From Teredinibacter turnerae T7901 (lineage in GTDB: Bacteria > Pseudomonadota > Gammaproteobacteria > Pseudomonadales > Cellvibrionaceae), in assembly GCF_000023025.1 (NCBI RefSeq), contig NC_012997.1, forward strand, positions 1,534,764 to 1,598,763: DNA of 64,000 nt. Direction: 5' to 3'. Positions 28,496-38,800 of the stretch are shown one piece after another. Under the pieces are notes generated by a model that saw only the letters and a program-made list of their open reading frames with translations, did not search any database and was not told where the DNA came from. A program made the translations under genes and the position numbers. Within the stretch, counting starts at the first letter, position 1; every line of letters begins with the position of its first letter.

Positions 28496-28931
28496 GTGCC
28501 CGCAAATTGGCTTGCGTGATCATCCTGGAATTCAGAACTGTTGCTGATAAATATGCACTTGATTGTCAGCGTAATACCACTGAAAATTTCTACCGCAAAA
28601 TCACTGGCTAGCTAGGCTAAAAAAGAAAATTTCCTCAAGACATAGAATATTCGGGTCCGATCATGTTGAACTTAGATTCATATGTGGTGACGACAATTGA
28701 ATTGTTGAGGTTGCCGCGTGTATGGAGAGTCTTAACTGCAATTTAAGAAAGCGCTAGTGCCTCCCCGATGTTATCCATCTTTCGTTGTGTCGTATCTGGG
28801 AATGTTAGGTGTAGGTCTTTGCGCGGGAATCAAATATTTAACTAAGAGAAAAACTTCTCTGACTGAGATGCGATAGAGTGCTGTGGTGAGAACTCGCCGA
28901 CGCCAAAAGTTATGCGCCAGCACCAAGTACT
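28496..28931. other. Gap between convergent receptor genes
   Basis: About 435 bases between two terminators facing each other. I see no gene, RNA or repeat in it. Confidence 0.5.
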
Positions 28932-28963
28932 AAAAAGCCCGCTGCTAAACTCGTCAGCGGGCT
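28932..28963 (-). terminator. Rho-independent terminator of the 29016 receptor gene
   Basis: GCCCGCTG at 28937 and CAGCGGGC at 28955 form an eight-pair stem with a ten-base loop. On the minus strand it is followed by TTTTTAGTA, so it terminates the gene that ends at 29016. Confidence 0.85.
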
Positions 28964-29015
28964 GCTTAAAAATACACGCTAAATTATTTGAACGTTAGCA
29001 GCGCTATACCATGAA

Positions 29016-31973
29016 TTAGAACGAAAATCGCATTCCAAGGTACATGCGGCGAGGTTCTACCCATGCTCGGGCGTCGCCGTAACTCGTGAACGCGTCACCT
29101 GCTGCGAGATCCTGTTCTCGGGTGACGGCCTGATCATCCAGTGCGTTATAGATATCGAGGAAGAATTCTGCCTGATAGCGAGAGAAATCCAATACATACT
29201 TCACGCGTAAATCCAGGGTTCCGTAAGATGGCGTTGTACTGCTACCTACACTGCCTTCGTCTACCCAGCGGGTTTCAACACCACCCCATTCGTAGGCACT
29301 GTCTACCCTAGATGGCAGGTGTCGGCCTGAGGCCGAAAAGGTATTGCTGTAGAGCATGCCAGAGTTCCAGAAATAACTCGCGCCCAGCTCCAATCCAAAA
29401 TCGAACGTATAGGAGCCTGCGACTTTGAAAATATGTTTAATATTTCCAGGTTGCTCACCGTACATGCCAGGTGCGCGTGGGTCCAGCCAGAGGACGTCGC
29501 CTTGGAAATCGGCGTTACCGTCCGAGTTGGAATTACCTTCCGCATCGTTATAGGTGTATGACGCAAGCATTTGCCAGTTGTCGGATTTACGCTTACGCAG
29601 GGTAAACTCGAAGCCCTGGTACTTGCGCTCGCCACCAGCGAGGGTACCGATAACGTAGTTCGAGTCGGGTAATTCATCATAACCAAAATACGATAACGGC
29701 AATGCAAGGTCACCGGCGATTTCTGGGTCGGTATATAAGCCGAGATCATAATCTTCTAGCAGGTCTTTTGTTTTTCTGCGACTGTAAGTCACCTCACCGG
29801 TAATATCGCTGGTGATAACCTGAGAGTACCCGATGAGGATTTCATCGGTATAGGGCGTTTTGGTGGACGGTGCAAAATAGGCATCAGGATTAACTGAGCC
29901 GCCGCGGTAGCGGTAAGTTTGCCAACGGTCGCCAATAAAAACCTGTTCTTCACGCAACGGACCCGTCAAGGTACCTGCGAAGGAGGTCATATCGGTACGG
30001 ATTGGATCGAAGTACCGGCCCATATAGGCCCAGACTTTGGATTCATCGGTTACTTCATATACAACGCTTAGGCGTGGTGCGACTTCCCAGTCGAATGTAA
30101 ATATTTTTTCGCCCGTACTCGCGTAGTGTGTCCATTTTTCTGCGCGGAAACCGAGGTTTACGGTCCATTTATCTAGGTTCCATTTATCCTGAACATAAAA
30201 CTCGTTGCCTTTGATTTTCATCGTGGCGGGCTCAGTCGTAACCATCAGCGTACGATAAGAGTTGATCTGTCCGTTCGGGTTACCTTCCGTGCTGTTGAAA
30301 ACTATATTCGCCATATCTTCGGCGGTGAGTCCGTCATCATCCGCATCCAGTAGATCGACATAGTAGTCATAGTCGCCGGAGGCTTCTATTTCAGTAAGAA
30401 TACGCGCATAGTCATCTTCAACAAACTCCGCATCACCAATCCAGTCGGTATTTGTGTACTCACCGAGAGTAATACCAGAGTGGAGCGGACTGATTGACGT
30501 GTACAGAGCACTGTCGCCAAGATATTGAGAGTTGATTTCCCGCTCGGCTTCTGACATCTCATATCCGGACTTAAATTCGTGACTACCGAATCCTGTTTCA
30601 AGTACCCACTGACCTTTAATGCCGTGTTGCTCTTTGCGTCGGTACTCTTCGGTTTGAGCACCAAAGCCACCAAGCTGCGCTTCTTCTGGAGTGGGGCTGT
30701 ACTCGCCGGCCAGAAATATTACATCGTTTCGGGGGTTGATCTGATCTGTTGGTGTACGACTTAGTTCCGCGTCATGCTTAAATGTGTGCACACTTACCTG
30801 AAGGTTGTCACGCACGTGGGAATACTCTAAACGATAGTTGTTTCCCCCTTGATCGCGGGTATAGTTACGGCCATTAATAACTTCTGGGCTAACCGCGCTA
30901 TCGATTGAAACGGGGTCATTGAAGTACATGCCTGTAAGGCGGTCCTGCTCAGATATTTGCCAGGATAGCTTTAAAAAGCCAAGATCGCGATCTGTGGTTA
31001 CACTACGCTGCTTGGTGTTATCGTCCAGCTTCTGTACGTCTTCAGTGCGCTCTTTTTTCTGATAGGAGGCAAAAAACCATAATTTATCCTGGATAATTGG
31101 TCCACCTAGAGTGAATGCTGCATCATAGGTTGAGAAGCTGGTTTCATCTTCCGTGTGTTTGTTGCTGGAAACCAAGCCATCATTCTGAAAATAATAATTC
31201 ACTGATCCATGGAATTCGTTACCGCCTGATTTTGTTATTACATTGGAGATTAAACCTGCCGTGCCTCGATACTCTGCGGGAATGCCCCCTGTAATAACTT
31301 TTTGCTCCTGTATTATTTCAGAGTTGATGTTGGCACCGAACGTACCTGTATAGTTGTCGGTGACGTCGATACCTTCGATGTAATACACGTTATCAGTTGA
31401 GTAACCCGATGTGTCACCTTCGGCATTGGTGGCGTCTGAATAGTTAACGCCGGATTTTGATGACGGGTTGTTATCGGGTGAGGGTTTAACCCCTGGTACC
31501 AGCTGCAAGTACGACTGAAAGGTCCGCTGTGTCGGAAGCGACTCAGTTAGGTCGAGCGTAATGTCCTGACTGACTGTGGCGGAGGTGGTATCGACTGCTG
31601 CAAGCTGTTGACCGACGACGACCATCTCTTCCTCGTAACCCACCGCGATAGGTTTTAGGTTGTATTCAAGCTGAAAAGTCTGGTCTGAAATAACAATGAC
31701 ATCTGTACGTTGTTCGCGGTTAAAACCCTCGCTACTAACCGTCACAGAATATTGGTGGGATGGATCCAAGCCGAAAATTTTAGCGTTTCCGTCACTGTCT
31801 GTGGTCGCAGTTCTTGTACCGAGACTATCGGGGCTCTTGGCCTCGATTTTCGCGCCTGATATTGGCTTTCCCGATTCATCAGTAACGAGTATTTTTAACG
31901 ATCCCTTGTCGGCGTATGCGATTGCCGAAATAAAACACATGAGCAGAATAAAAAGCTTACTATAGTTTTTCAT
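29016..31973 (-). CDS. Oar-like TonB-dependent receptor with N-terminal CarboxypepD_reg domain
   Basis: A 985-residue outer-membrane protein. After the signal peptide (LMCFISAIAYA) comes an immunoglobulin-like CarboxypepD_reg domain at about residues 23-110 (GSLKILVTDESGKPISGA, TATTDSDGNAKIFGLDP, YSVTVSSEGF), then a plug (ELYNLK-like strand, EEEMVVVGQQ, YYIEGIDVTDNYTG, EQKVITGGIPAEYRGTAGLISNVIT) and a barrel ending in GMRFSF. This Oar/OmpA-type architecture is found in Myxococcus Oar and many gammaproteobacterial receptors. It is a single gene with its own terminator; the ligand is unknown. The terminal phenylalanine agrees with outer-membrane insertion by the BAM complex. Confidence 0.88.
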   Translation of the reverse strand: MKNYSKLFILLMCFISAIAYADKGSLKILVTDESGKPISGAKIEAKSPDSLGTRTATTDSDGNAKIFGLDPSHQYSVTVSSEGFNREQRTDVIVISDQTFQLEYNLKPIAVGYEEEMVVVGQQLAAVDTTSATVSQDITLDLTESLPTQRTFQSYLQLVPGVKPSPDNNPSSKSGVNYSDATNAEGDTSGYSTDNVYYIEGIDVTDNYTGTFGANINSEIIQEQKVITGGIPAEYRGTAGLISNVITKSGGNEFHGSVNYYFQNDGLVSSNKHTEDETSFSTYDAAFTLGGPIIQDKLWFFASYQKKERTEDVQKLDDNTKQRSVTTDRDLGFLKLSWQISEQDRLTGMYFNDPVSIDSAVSPEVINGRNYTRDQGGNNYRLEYSHVRDNLQVSVHTFKHDAELSRTPTDQINPRNDVIFLAGEYSPTPEEAQLGGFGAQTEEYRRKEQHGIKGQWVLETGFGSHEFKSGYEMSEAEREINSQYLGDSALYTSISPLHSGITLGEYTNTDWIGDAEFVEDDYARILTEIEASGDYDYYVDLLDADDDGLTAEDMANIVFNSTEGNPNGQINSYRTLMVTTEPATMKIKGNEFYVQDKWNLDKWTVNLGFRAEKWTHYASTGEKIFTFDWEVAPRLSVVYEVTDESKVWAYMGRYFDPIRTDMTSFAGTLTGPLREEQVFIGDRWQTYRYRGGSVNPDAYFAPSTKTPYTDEILIGYSQVITSDITGEVTYSRRKTKDLLEDYDLGLYTDPEIAGDLALPLSYFGYDELPDSNYVIGTLAGGERKYQGFEFTLRKRKSDNWQMLASYTYNDAEGNSNSDGNADFQGDVLWLDPRAPGMYGEQPGNIKHIFKVAGSYTFDFGLELGASYFWNSGMLYSNTFSASGRHLPSRVDSAYEWGGVETRWVDEGSVGSSTTPSYGTLDLRVKYVLDFSRYQAEFFLDIYNALDDQAVTREQDLAAGDAFTSYGDARAWVEPRRMYLGMRFSF

Positions 31974-32500
31974 GAAGTTTCCTCGTGTTTATTGTGCTGT
32001 TATGCCGCCATTCTTTTATAGGTATTGGCTAGCCTCCCTCTTGAATTAGCGAATTGTTGCCTAGGTTATTCTTGAGCATTTGATTTCGTGTTTTAGTTGA
32101 ACGCAATTACCCCCAATTGGATAAAAAATAATTAATTTAACGAGTTAACGAGATGCTGAAGTGATGAAAGATTTTGTTTTGTGGCGCCGGACTCGCAACA
32201 AATGTGCCTATACACAAATTAAATGAAGAGAAGGTGATCGCGGGCGTTGTGTGCGTCTTAAAACGCGATATTAGGCGCCGTACCGTTGATATTTGTGAAA
32301 TCCGAATCAGCTTGTTGTATACAATCAAAATGAATGCGCTATTTGGATCATCGAAACTTGGCTAGCGACATTTGGGTATGCACCAGTTTGAAACAGGTGT
32401 TCGTCAATGGTCTGGTCTCTGTTAGGTGACTGAGCCGGATAAGAGGCACCAACGTAATACATCTGGGCGACAAATTAAGTTGTGCTTTGGAGCTGTTTTT
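31974..32500. other. Divergent gap of 527 bases
   Basis: It contains the promoters of the Oar-like receptor (minus) and the dehydrogenase (plus). No regulatory site or small gene could be recognised. The frame of the dehydrogenase is open from a GTG at 32426 but the extension has no family resemblance. Confidence 0.45.
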
Positions 32501-33256
32501 ATGAGAATCGTGGTAATTGGCGCCGGTGCTATAGGACGCGCTCTGGTTAGCGTTTATGCAAAGGATCCATCGAATAGTGTTTACAACCTAACACGCAGGG
32601 AAGGGCAGTTTGTTGGGGGGGAGCATCAGAATAATGTGCACGCGATGTGTATAAAGGACGTGGCGGACAAACTTGGAGAGTCTACCCTGTTTGTCCCTTC
32701 CGATGAGTCAGTGCGCAGGTTGGCGTCAGAAGTTGCCGCCAGCGGCCCTTTAGACCGCGTTATAGTCGCTACCGGTATGCTTCATTCAAATGGTATTACG
32801 CCAGAGAAGAGCTTGAAGGCGCTTTCCTACGAAAGCCTTTCCACTGTTTTTATGGTGAATGCGTTTTATCCTGCCATGGTTGCAAAGCACTTTATTCCGC
32901 TGCTGGCAAAACATGAAACGTCTGTATTCGCTGCTTTGTCCGCGAGAGTGGGCAGTATTGAAGATAATCATCTTGGCGGGTGGTACGCCTACCGGGCCTC
33001 TAAGGCTGCATTGAATATGCTGTTGAAGACAGCCAGTATCGAAGCTCGCCGAGCGAATCCCAATGCACTTGTGGTGGGCCTTCACCCGGGAACCGTAGAC
33101 AGCGATTTATCCCAACCCTTTCAGAGCCGGGTTCCCAAAGGAAAATTGTTTAGCGCTGAGTTCGCAGCCCAGCAGCTTCAATCGGTAGTGGAGTCGCTGG
33201 GGCCGGAGGCGAACGGACGGGTTTTCGCTTGGGATGGCCGTGTCGTTCCCTACTAG
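32501..33256 (+). CDS. Short-chain dehydrogenase, CsgA/C-factor-like
   Basis: A 251-residue Rossmann-fold oxidoreductase starting MRIVVIGAGAIGRAL at 32501. The nucleotide-binding glycines are GAGAIG, the catalytic Ser lies in FAALSARVGSI and the Tyr and Lys in WYAYRASKAALNML; VGLHPGTVDSDLS follows as in classical SDRs. The C-factor-like group (related to Myxococcus CsgA) contains mostly uncharacterised NAD(P) reductases. It stands alone, so a substrate cannot be suggested. I rejected the upstream GTG start because the added 25 residues are basic and precede the usual first beta strand. Confidence 0.85.
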   Translation: MRIVVIGAGAIGRALVSVYAKDPSNSVYNLTRREGQFVGGEHQNNVHAMCIKDVADKLGESTLFVPSDESVRRLASEVAASGPLDRVIVATGMLHSNGITPEKSLKALSYESLSTVFMVNAFYPAMVAKHFIPLLAKHETSVFAALSARVGSIEDNHLGGWYAYRASKAALNMLLKTASIEARRANPNALVVGLHPGTVDSDLSQPFQSRVPKGKLFSAEFAAQQLQSVVESLGPEANGRVFAWDGRVVPY

Positions 33257-33786
33257 CCGGAATTTGGGTGCCATTAAATGTAAAGGAATTACTAGGTTAA
33301 TCAGAGGTTCCTAAACAAACCTTTATAGCCCGCCAATTAAATAGATGGTTCTGTCCATTCAGCAGCACGCCTTATGCATAATGGTGAAACGTACGTAGGT
33401 TCTTATACTTGAATGGCTTAAATTTCACCTTGGGCAATGACGGGGCTGAATTTAACCGCTCAATCGGCGCCGGCCGGCGGATGTCAGCCTGCGTAAGTTT
33501 TATATAATTCCTGCTATTCGATTTATTTCCCATTCCCGCACTTGGTTACAGCTCTTATCTAGTACCGACTAGCAACAGCACCCAGTACATTAAGACAGCG
33601 CCTTGCCAAACTGAGACGCAAAAGTTGCTGCAATATTTATCTATCGCACGCTTCCCCGCTTAGAGTCCGAGGTGCTCTGATGTAGATACATGTGCCAAAA
33701 ACACAGCGGTAGATTGATTTTTAGCACTTTGGGATTAGGCTAAAAAGGTGCCATTGAAATACCGCTCCAACTAACAGGCAGCAGAT
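33257..33786. other. Gap of 530 bases before the EAL gene
   Basis: I see no ORF with family resemblance. A short GC-rich palindromic patch (around 33465-33480, GGCGCCGGCCGGCG) is the only structure that stands out, and it may be fortuitous. Confidence 0.4.
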
Positions 33787-35052
33787 ATGTCTTCCGTTCC
33801 CCATAATGTCCAAGACCCAGCAAAGCGCCTGGGTTCTGCTATTGATAGTGTATTGTCTGAAAAAGAAAGCTCCGCAGATTTCGTACTGAAGCACCTGTTG
33901 GCGTCCGTCAAAGAGCGGATGGACTTTGAAGTGTCTTTTATTTCCGAATTCGTTGATGGACACAGGGTCTTTCGTTATGTGGAATCAAAGGCGGATGTGG
34001 ACATCGTTTCTGTAGGCGCGAGCAATCCTTTAGACGAGAGTTACTGCAAGCGTATTGTGGATGGTACGCTGCCGGAACTTATCTGCAACGCGCAAGATAA
34101 CCTGTTGGCGTTGCAAATAGAAGCGACGCGCGCTGTGCCCGTTGGGTCACATGTTAGTGTGCCATTAAAGTTTTCAGATGGGCGTGTGTTCGGCACTTTC
34201 TGTGGGTTCAGTCGGGTGCCGAACTACAGTCTTTGTGACAAAGATCTAGGGTTTATGCGCGTTTTCGCAGATATCGCGGCGATAGTTATCGAGCAAAGTC
34301 GGGATGAGGAATTGCGCCGTCAAACCTTGCATGAGCAAATTCGTGCACTTGTCCACAACAAGAAAATTGACCTGAATTTTCAGCCTATTTTCGATGTGAA
34401 AGCAGGTAGGACCGTTGGTTACGAATGCCTCTGTCGTACAAGAGTGCACTTTCTGCCAATAGAAAAGCTCTTTCAACAAGCAACAGCGATAGGCTTGGGT
34501 GGATTCTTAGATAGCCATATTATTGCGAAGGGCCTGGAATATCTTCGTCAGTTTGAGCGAGGGCAGTATCTGAGTTGTAACGTCTCACCTGGGTTGGCGT
34601 GCACAGGGGAGCTTGCGCACATATTTTCCGGAATCGATGACCTAAGTAATCTGGTGTTAGAAATTACTGAGCACGATGTAGTTCGAGACTACTCAGCGAT
34701 TGGTGCGATCCTGGCACCGCTGCGAGATCGGGGGGCCCGGCTGGCAGTGGACGACGCTGGTGCGGGTTACGCCAGCCTTCGGCATATTTTGCTTTTGAAG
34801 CCAGATATAATAAAGCTAGATATAAGTCTGATCCGCAATATTGATCGCGACTCCGATAAGCAGGCACTTGCTTCGGCGTTGGTTGAGTTTTCGCACAGGT
34901 GCCAGTATCAACTGATTGCTGAGGGCGTTGAGACTCGAGAAGAGCTTAGAACACTACGTCACTTGGGTGTTACCTTGATTCAGGGCTATTTGATCTCTAA
35001 ACCTTACCCTTTTGCGTATTTTTCCACCTGGGATGCTCCGGTTCTGGATTAG
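33787..35052 (+). CDS. GAF-EAL cyclic-di-GMP phosphodiesterase
   Basis: A 421-residue soluble protein. Residues about 20-175 form a GAF-like sensor domain (FEVSFISEFVDG, VSVPLKFSDGRVFGTFCGFS, FADIAAIVIEQ). Residues about 185-415 are an EAL domain with the expected metal and catalytic residues: Glu213 in YECLCR (the EAL motif itself reads ECL), Asn in SCNVSPG, Glu in LEITEHD, the paired Asp of VDDAGAGYAS, Lys in PDIIKLD and Glu in AEGVETREE. It therefore should hydrolyse c-di-GMP, with the GAF domain gating it. There is no GGDEF domain and no neighbouring signalling gene. No membrane segment is seen, so it is cytoplasmic. Confidence 0.88.
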   Translation: MSSVPHNVQDPAKRLGSAIDSVLSEKESSADFVLKHLLASVKERMDFEVSFISEFVDGHRVFRYVESKADVDIVSVGASNPLDESYCKRIVDGTLPELICNAQDNLLALQIEATRAVPVGSHVSVPLKFSDGRVFGTFCGFSRVPNYSLCDKDLGFMRVFADIAAIVIEQSRDEELRRQTLHEQIRALVHNKKIDLNFQPIFDVKAGRTVGYECLCRTRVHFLPIEKLFQQATAIGLGGFLDSHIIAKGLEYLRQFERGQYLSCNVSPGLACTGELAHIFSGIDDLSNLVLEITEHDVVRDYSAIGAILAPLRDRGARLAVDDAGAGYASLRHILLLKPDIIKLDISLIRNIDRDSDKQALASALVEFSHRCQYQLIAEGVETREELRTLRHLGVTLIQGYLISKPYPFAYFSTWDAPVLD

Positions 35053-35848
35053 TTGTGCTTGCAGTAAATTGCTTGCTATATAAAAACCGTACTATAGATT
35101 GCTAGATGTTAGGTAACTAGGTTTCGCACAGTTGTTTCATCTTTTGTCATATCCTTTCCGCTAACCGATCTCATTAGTTCTTCGCGGCTTTCGTAGTGCG
35201 CTGGGACGCTGGTGGGCAAACATCTTCGTTGGCGAAAGCTCCTCCGAAAAATTCCCTTTATCCAATAATTAAAGAAGAAATGAGCGCCAATAGGCAGGTT
35301 AGTTGACCTGGCATCAGCTGGACCTTTGATGTCACGGTTAGAGGCTGTGGCTTGTTCCTTTCACTTTGTAACGATTTTCATGTTGACGGTGATTTGTACA
35401 GGGGGATCTGCGTGTGTGCGTACATTAAGAGGAAATATAAATGTGTTAACGAGGGGGTACTTTGAGTGGTCACGAGTTAGTAAAAATTATAATAGTTTTT
35501 TATTATGGGTTTGGCTCCGTTTGTGAGTGAGCCAATCCATTGTCCGCGAGTGCGAAATTGGCATTTTCAAGTATTGATTAAATAACGGTGATTTTTTAAA
35601 TGGAAGCGCCGTTGTGTATGGCTGAGCTATCTGTAAAAATTCGCGTGCCAACCCTCGGGATACTTCATGCGAAGTGGGCAGCCGATACGCTGCTTCAACG
35701 CTTTAGATCGAGGGCTGGCTTAACTGATTGAAACTAAATACTATTTGCGGATGAATTTAGTGTGTAATAAGCGTGTAACTCAATAGCTAAGGTCATCTAT
35801 TGAATTAATTTCTGCCGGGCTATAGTCAAAGCCCATCCAGGAGAACAA
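35053..35848. other. Gap of 796 bases upstream of the CHAT-like/STAND gene
   Basis: The open frame at 35326-35526 shows no family resemblance and is not accepted as a gene. The one notable feature is a folded element at 35648-35718, described separately. No promoter was identified. Confidence 0.45.
35648..35718. ncRNA. Candidate structured RNA or leader element (three-stem)
   Basis: CCAACCCTCG at 35648 pairs with CGAGGGCTGG ending at 35718 (one mismatch on the plus strand, a G-U pair if transcribed from the minus strand). Inside lie two perfect hairpins, ACTTC/GAAGT and GCAGC/GCTGC. Such nesting gives a three-way junction shape. It ends about 130 bases before the CHAT-like/STAND gene, so it could be its leader or an independent RNA. 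I do not recognise it as a known family. Confidence 0.35.
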
Positions 35849-38800
35849 ATGCATCTGCGTATACAGCAAAAAAGGGAAACTCGCCAGGTACTGGTACAAC
35901 TCGAAAAAGAGGGGCAGATTATTGCGTACCACGTAGATGCATTCGATTCCCCCCACAGCAAAGCATTACGCCAGGCGTTTGCCTCGTTTTATGCTGATGT
36001 TCCGAGTGACCCTGAGCCAGATAAGACTGTGCTGAATATTGCCGAAAAGCTCATCTCCGGTGGGCAGCGGTTGGCTGATAATCTGTTGGGCGAGGATCAT
36101 GAATTAATGAAAATCGTCCAAGAAATAGAGCAGGCAGGGTTTGCCAAATTGGAAGTCTCTATTGATTCTGACGATTCTGATTTCTTTGAGGAATTTTGGG
36201 AAACTGTAGTGTTGCCAGATACGAAGTATGTGCTTTCGGCCAGCGTCAGCCGATTTTCACGGACCAACTCTCAGTTATACGGTGAACCTGACTCGGAAAT
36301 CGAGTTAGGTTTAGTCGCCAATGATCCAATGTCCGGCCAGCTCTCATCGCTTCTGGGTGAGCAAGCGCGGGACCCTATTGATTCGCAGACGTCTGCCATG
36401 CGCGTACTGTGGGTAGTTGCTCAGTCGGGCGGCGCTGTGGATACCAACCATCTCAGCCAAGCTGTTGGCTTCGCTAACCGCGCGGTTAGCGAAGGTGGTA
36501 ACCTTATTTATGAATTGATGCTGAATCCGTCGCCAGAGGAGCTGAACAACAGGCTGCAGGTCTTGGAGAAGCCCATACATATTTTGCATTACTTCGGTGA
36601 TGTTTGCATTGGTGAGGGTAATATCTATTATCTGGTTAACGATCAACGCCACGATTTACTAGGCGTACTCCAAGCATGTGGATCTGCATCTTTGGGATGT
36701 GTTGCTATGGATGTACGTGAGTATGTGAACGAGCAAGGTCTTGCAGTACCACATCAACGCGGTTTTCATGCGATTACACAAACCGCTTGCCGGGCCTATA
36801 AGGGTAATATACTTGGCCTTTCGCAAGCTGTGCTGCCGCAATTTTCAAGCGTGGTGTTTCACTCGGTTTATCGTGCTTTAACCCTTGCGGTTGAACTGGG
36901 GCAGGCCGTGGTCGAGGCGAGAAAAGAGTTACAACGCAATTCCCTGGACGAATCATTTAATCCATCACCTGTGCCATTCCCAATGTGGCCGCTACTTCTG
37001 CATTTTGGTCAGCAGAAGGTGCGATTTTTTCGGCAGGGCGACTCCCAGATTAGTGACACCCCTGTTGGCTGGGGAGCGCTTAAAGAACGAATTTTCGGCT
37101 TTGATCTTGAACGACTTTCTGCGTGCGCTGGAAATACGAGCGATAATGTTGCACTTCCTGTGGCGGATTACTGCCAAACACACGGTGGAAAAGTCGCTAT
37201 CGTCGGTTCTGAGGGAATGGGAAAGACGTATACCGCGCAACGTGTTGCGGTCTATTTAGCAGCCGCAGAAAAAGTCGACTATGCCTTCTATTTTTCCTGC
37301 CAAAGGTTTTCGTACGAACTCGCCGACATCATTCATATGACCGCGGGGGTACTAGAGGCAGGTGCAGAGGATACGGATAACTTCGCTGAAGCACTTGCAC
37401 AAAAACGCTGTTGCTTTGTGTTCGACGACTTTGACTTGCATCCGGTTTCTCACGATGTGGTGAATTTACTGGAGCGATTCAATCAAATCGTTATTACCGC
37501 CGGAAAAGACGTATTTTCGGAAGATTACAAGTCATTTCAGCTCGCTGGATTAATTAATATTGACCGAAGATTGATTGCTTGTGAATCAATTCGCGTTGCT
37601 CAACTCTCTCAACAAAATATATTTGCGCCTGCGATGCAGGTTGCCGAGCGTTGCGGTGGAAATCCGTGGTTGCAGAAAAAACTAGTTCCGGAACTCTCGC
37701 TGTATTCTGTCGAGGAACTATTAACGCGATTGACGGATTATCCTCACGGCTCTGTTAAAGAAGGTTTTTATCAGCAATATTGGGCCACTCTCACCCAAAA
37801 TGAACAGGTTTTTTTCTCTCTTTTAGCACAATCGCCCGCGGTTTTGATGGAAATGCTAGGCGCTGTAATCCAGCAAAACGACAGCTACTGGCACACTTTC
37901 TGTGGAGAAGAATCTACGAACGAGAATTATAAAGCTTGGGTTGATAAGAATTATCAGCATGGCTTTCTCCGCCGCTCTAATCTGGGACATATGCTCGGGC
38001 GTGATGAAATCGACTTTATCGTGGCTCAGCAAGCTCAAATTGATGATGAGCACGCGGTTTTATTTAGTGGTTGGGTATGTGAATCGCTTTGTTTTCTATC
38101 GGGTAGGGTGAGCCAGCAGAATAACAGTGAGATATTAAATTACCTGGTCGTAAATAGAGCAGATTGGGTATTACATCTCGAGCGGCTTTGGCATAACTAT
38201 AAATTTCCTGAATTTTTCGGCGTTAAGAATGCAATCGAACGGTTGTTTATGCCAGTCGGGTTGGTACCCGAGCTAGCAACTTGGTGCTTGGAACTGCTTC
38301 ACCGCCATCCGCTTCCCGATCGCGATTATTCACAAGACCACGTTGTCGCATGGCTCGCGCTTGCTGCTGAGTTGAATAGGATGCCACCTGAAATAGACGT
38401 CGAGTGGATTGCTACAACGGCTGAGCGCTGTCGCACAAGCTATTCGGAACTAGATGCGACAGCTTCAACTAGTGCGCTGCCGTATTTCCATCAATTGGCG
38501 ACATTTTTATTAGCGTACTACGAACGTAATACATTCTGGGCAGAATGCATTATGGTAGCCGAGCGGGCACTAGGTGTGTATCGCTATTATGAATCCTGGC
38601 CAAGGGTTGTTGCCTCATTGAAAGCACTGGTTCGGTTTCATCGTGCATCAGGCGACAAAGAACAGGCCTGGCTTCTTGAGGATCAACTACTAAATGATGT
38701 TCCTTACGAAGACGCGGAACCCGGCTTTAAACTACAACAACAGATCGAGATTTTACTCTCGCAGGTAGCTGCAGAAGAGTTTGAACGGGCGCACAAACTG

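Noticed and set aside
32426-32500. GTG start of the short-chain dehydrogenase at 32426
   Set aside because: The added residues are basic and unlike the start of the Rossmann fold; the ATG at 32501 begins exactly at the first beta strand.
35326-35526. 66-residue open frame in the long gap before the CHAT-like gene
   Set aside because: No recognisable family and composition like the surrounding non-coding DNA.
35648-35718. Integron attC site as an explanation for the folded element
   Set aside because: The ends do not match the RYYYAAC/GTTRRRY core pattern, and no integrase or cassette array is near.
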